From NCBI RefSeq assembly GCF_003286085.1, contig NW_020825298.1:9114001-9178000 (forward strand): 64,000 nt of DNA, read 5' to 3'. Source of the DNA: Drosophila persimilis (lineage: Eukaryota > Arthropoda > Insecta > Diptera > Drosophilidae). The stretch's first letter is position 1; every line of letters begins with the position of its first letter. Positions 63,387 to 64,000 of the stretch are shown in pieces. Made by a program: the position numbers and the translations under genes. The notes beneath the pieces are model-generated. The model was given only the letters and a program-made list of their open reading frames with translations. It did no database searches and was not told the DNA's origin.

Positions 63387-64000
63387 TTTGCACGCCAGAT
63401 ATCCGGACGGAAAAGTGATTTTCGTTTGCAGGAAACAATGGAAAATCGGAGAAACGGAAAAATGGAGTTCTAAACTACAACAAATTTTTAGAATTTGATC
63501 TTCGAATAAAAAACTTCTCTGATTGCAGTAAATAATTTTGGGTAAACAAAAGGAAAAGAAAACGAAAATGCTATCCGATTGAAATTTTATTTGGGATTTA
63601 AGGGGGATTTTCTGTGAAATTTAATCTAAAACTGAAATGTGGGATCTAAGTGGAATCGAAACAGTAACAGAGGAACGGTGGAACGTTGGAACGGGAGAGA
63701 GAAGCTGCACATTCAAGCATTCTCTATACGAGAGAGAGAGAGAGAGAGTGTCGCATCGAAAGGATTGAGATTTGAGCAGATTTGAGAGTTAGTTAGGGAT
63801 GGGTTTTACTTGTATATATTTTCGAAGATGGTACACAAAAAGAGGCGCTAGAAATTAAGGGAAATCGAAGAAAAACTTGAAAAATTCAAGCAAAAATTTA
63901 CTTAACAATGCTTAATATCTGTTACTATTTTCTGTAGTGGCCATCCCAGTGATATATCCCTGTAAAAGTTCTTAAAAATAAACTTTTTCTGGCAACTGTT
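63387..64000. other. Upstream flank of the Tom20-like gene
   Basis: AT-rich sequence with a (GA)n tract at 63729-63748. No TATA box at a clear distance from the Tom20-like start on the - strand, and no other gene is seen up to the window end. Confidence 0.4.
63729..63748. repeat. (GA)n microsatellite
   Basis: About nine GA dinucleotides after TATAC, about 350 bp upstream of the Tom20-like start codon. A possible GAGA-factor site. Confidence 0.8.

Noticed and set aside
1-64000. CRISPR arrays, prokaryotic operons, phage or bacterial mobile elements
   Set aside because: None present. Gene structure, introns and poly(A) signals are those of an insect nuclear genome; direct repeats found are microsatellites or eukaryotic elements.

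Overview
This window is nuclear DNA of a Drosophila species, most likely of the obscura group (pseudoobscura/subobscura type). The evidence is fly-type genes with short GT-AG introns, DRE (TATCGATA) promoter motifs, AT-rich spacers full of simple repeats, and a Helitron-like mini-me/DINE-type element of the kind abundant in that group. The species call is inference; no database search was possible.

Layout. Positions 1-30000 are gene-dense. From the left: the 3' end of Cka (striatin, WD40 repeats, + strand) with a long AT-rich 3' flank; the WASH-complex subunit gene CCDC53/WASHC3 (+); RpL36A (-), convergent with it and carrying two tandem copies of a likely H/ACA snoRNA in its second intron; a repeat-rich 1.2 kb spacer; Atac2 (+, PHD plus GNAT acetyltransferase of the ATAC complex); the Prp28/DDX23-type DEAD-box helicase gene CG10333 (-), convergent with Atac2; an SLC12A9-type cation-chloride-cotransporter family gene (+), head-to-head with the helicase gene; 4.8 kb of noncoding DNA in front of the proneural bHLH gene amos (+); 3.8 kb of spacer; and an RPRD-family (CID domain) RNA polymerase II CTD-binding protein gene (-) of eight coding exons.

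Positions 29.4-62.8 kb hold no recognisable protein-coding gene. There are many microsatellites, an intact-looking 1.1 kb mini-me-like element at 45083-46167, a small dispersed repeat seen three times, and at about 56.4-57.57 kb a probable promoter and noncoding first exon of a large + strand gene whose coding part would lie beyond the window. An intronless, diverged Tom20-like gene lies on the - strand at 62784-63386, possibly nested in that gene's first intron.

Function. Most of the dense block is housekeeping (translation, splicing, chromatin acetylation, endosomal WASH, STRIPAK signalling), with small TATA-less, DRE-bearing promoters. amos is the exception: TATA plus initiator, one exon, and a large noncoding flank, as expected of a developmentally restricted gene. 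From memory, Cka/CCDC53/RpL36A lie near cytological 28E and Atac2/CG10333/amos near 36F in D. melanogaster. The spacer at about 5.7-6.9 kb may therefore be a rearrangement junction within Muller element B.
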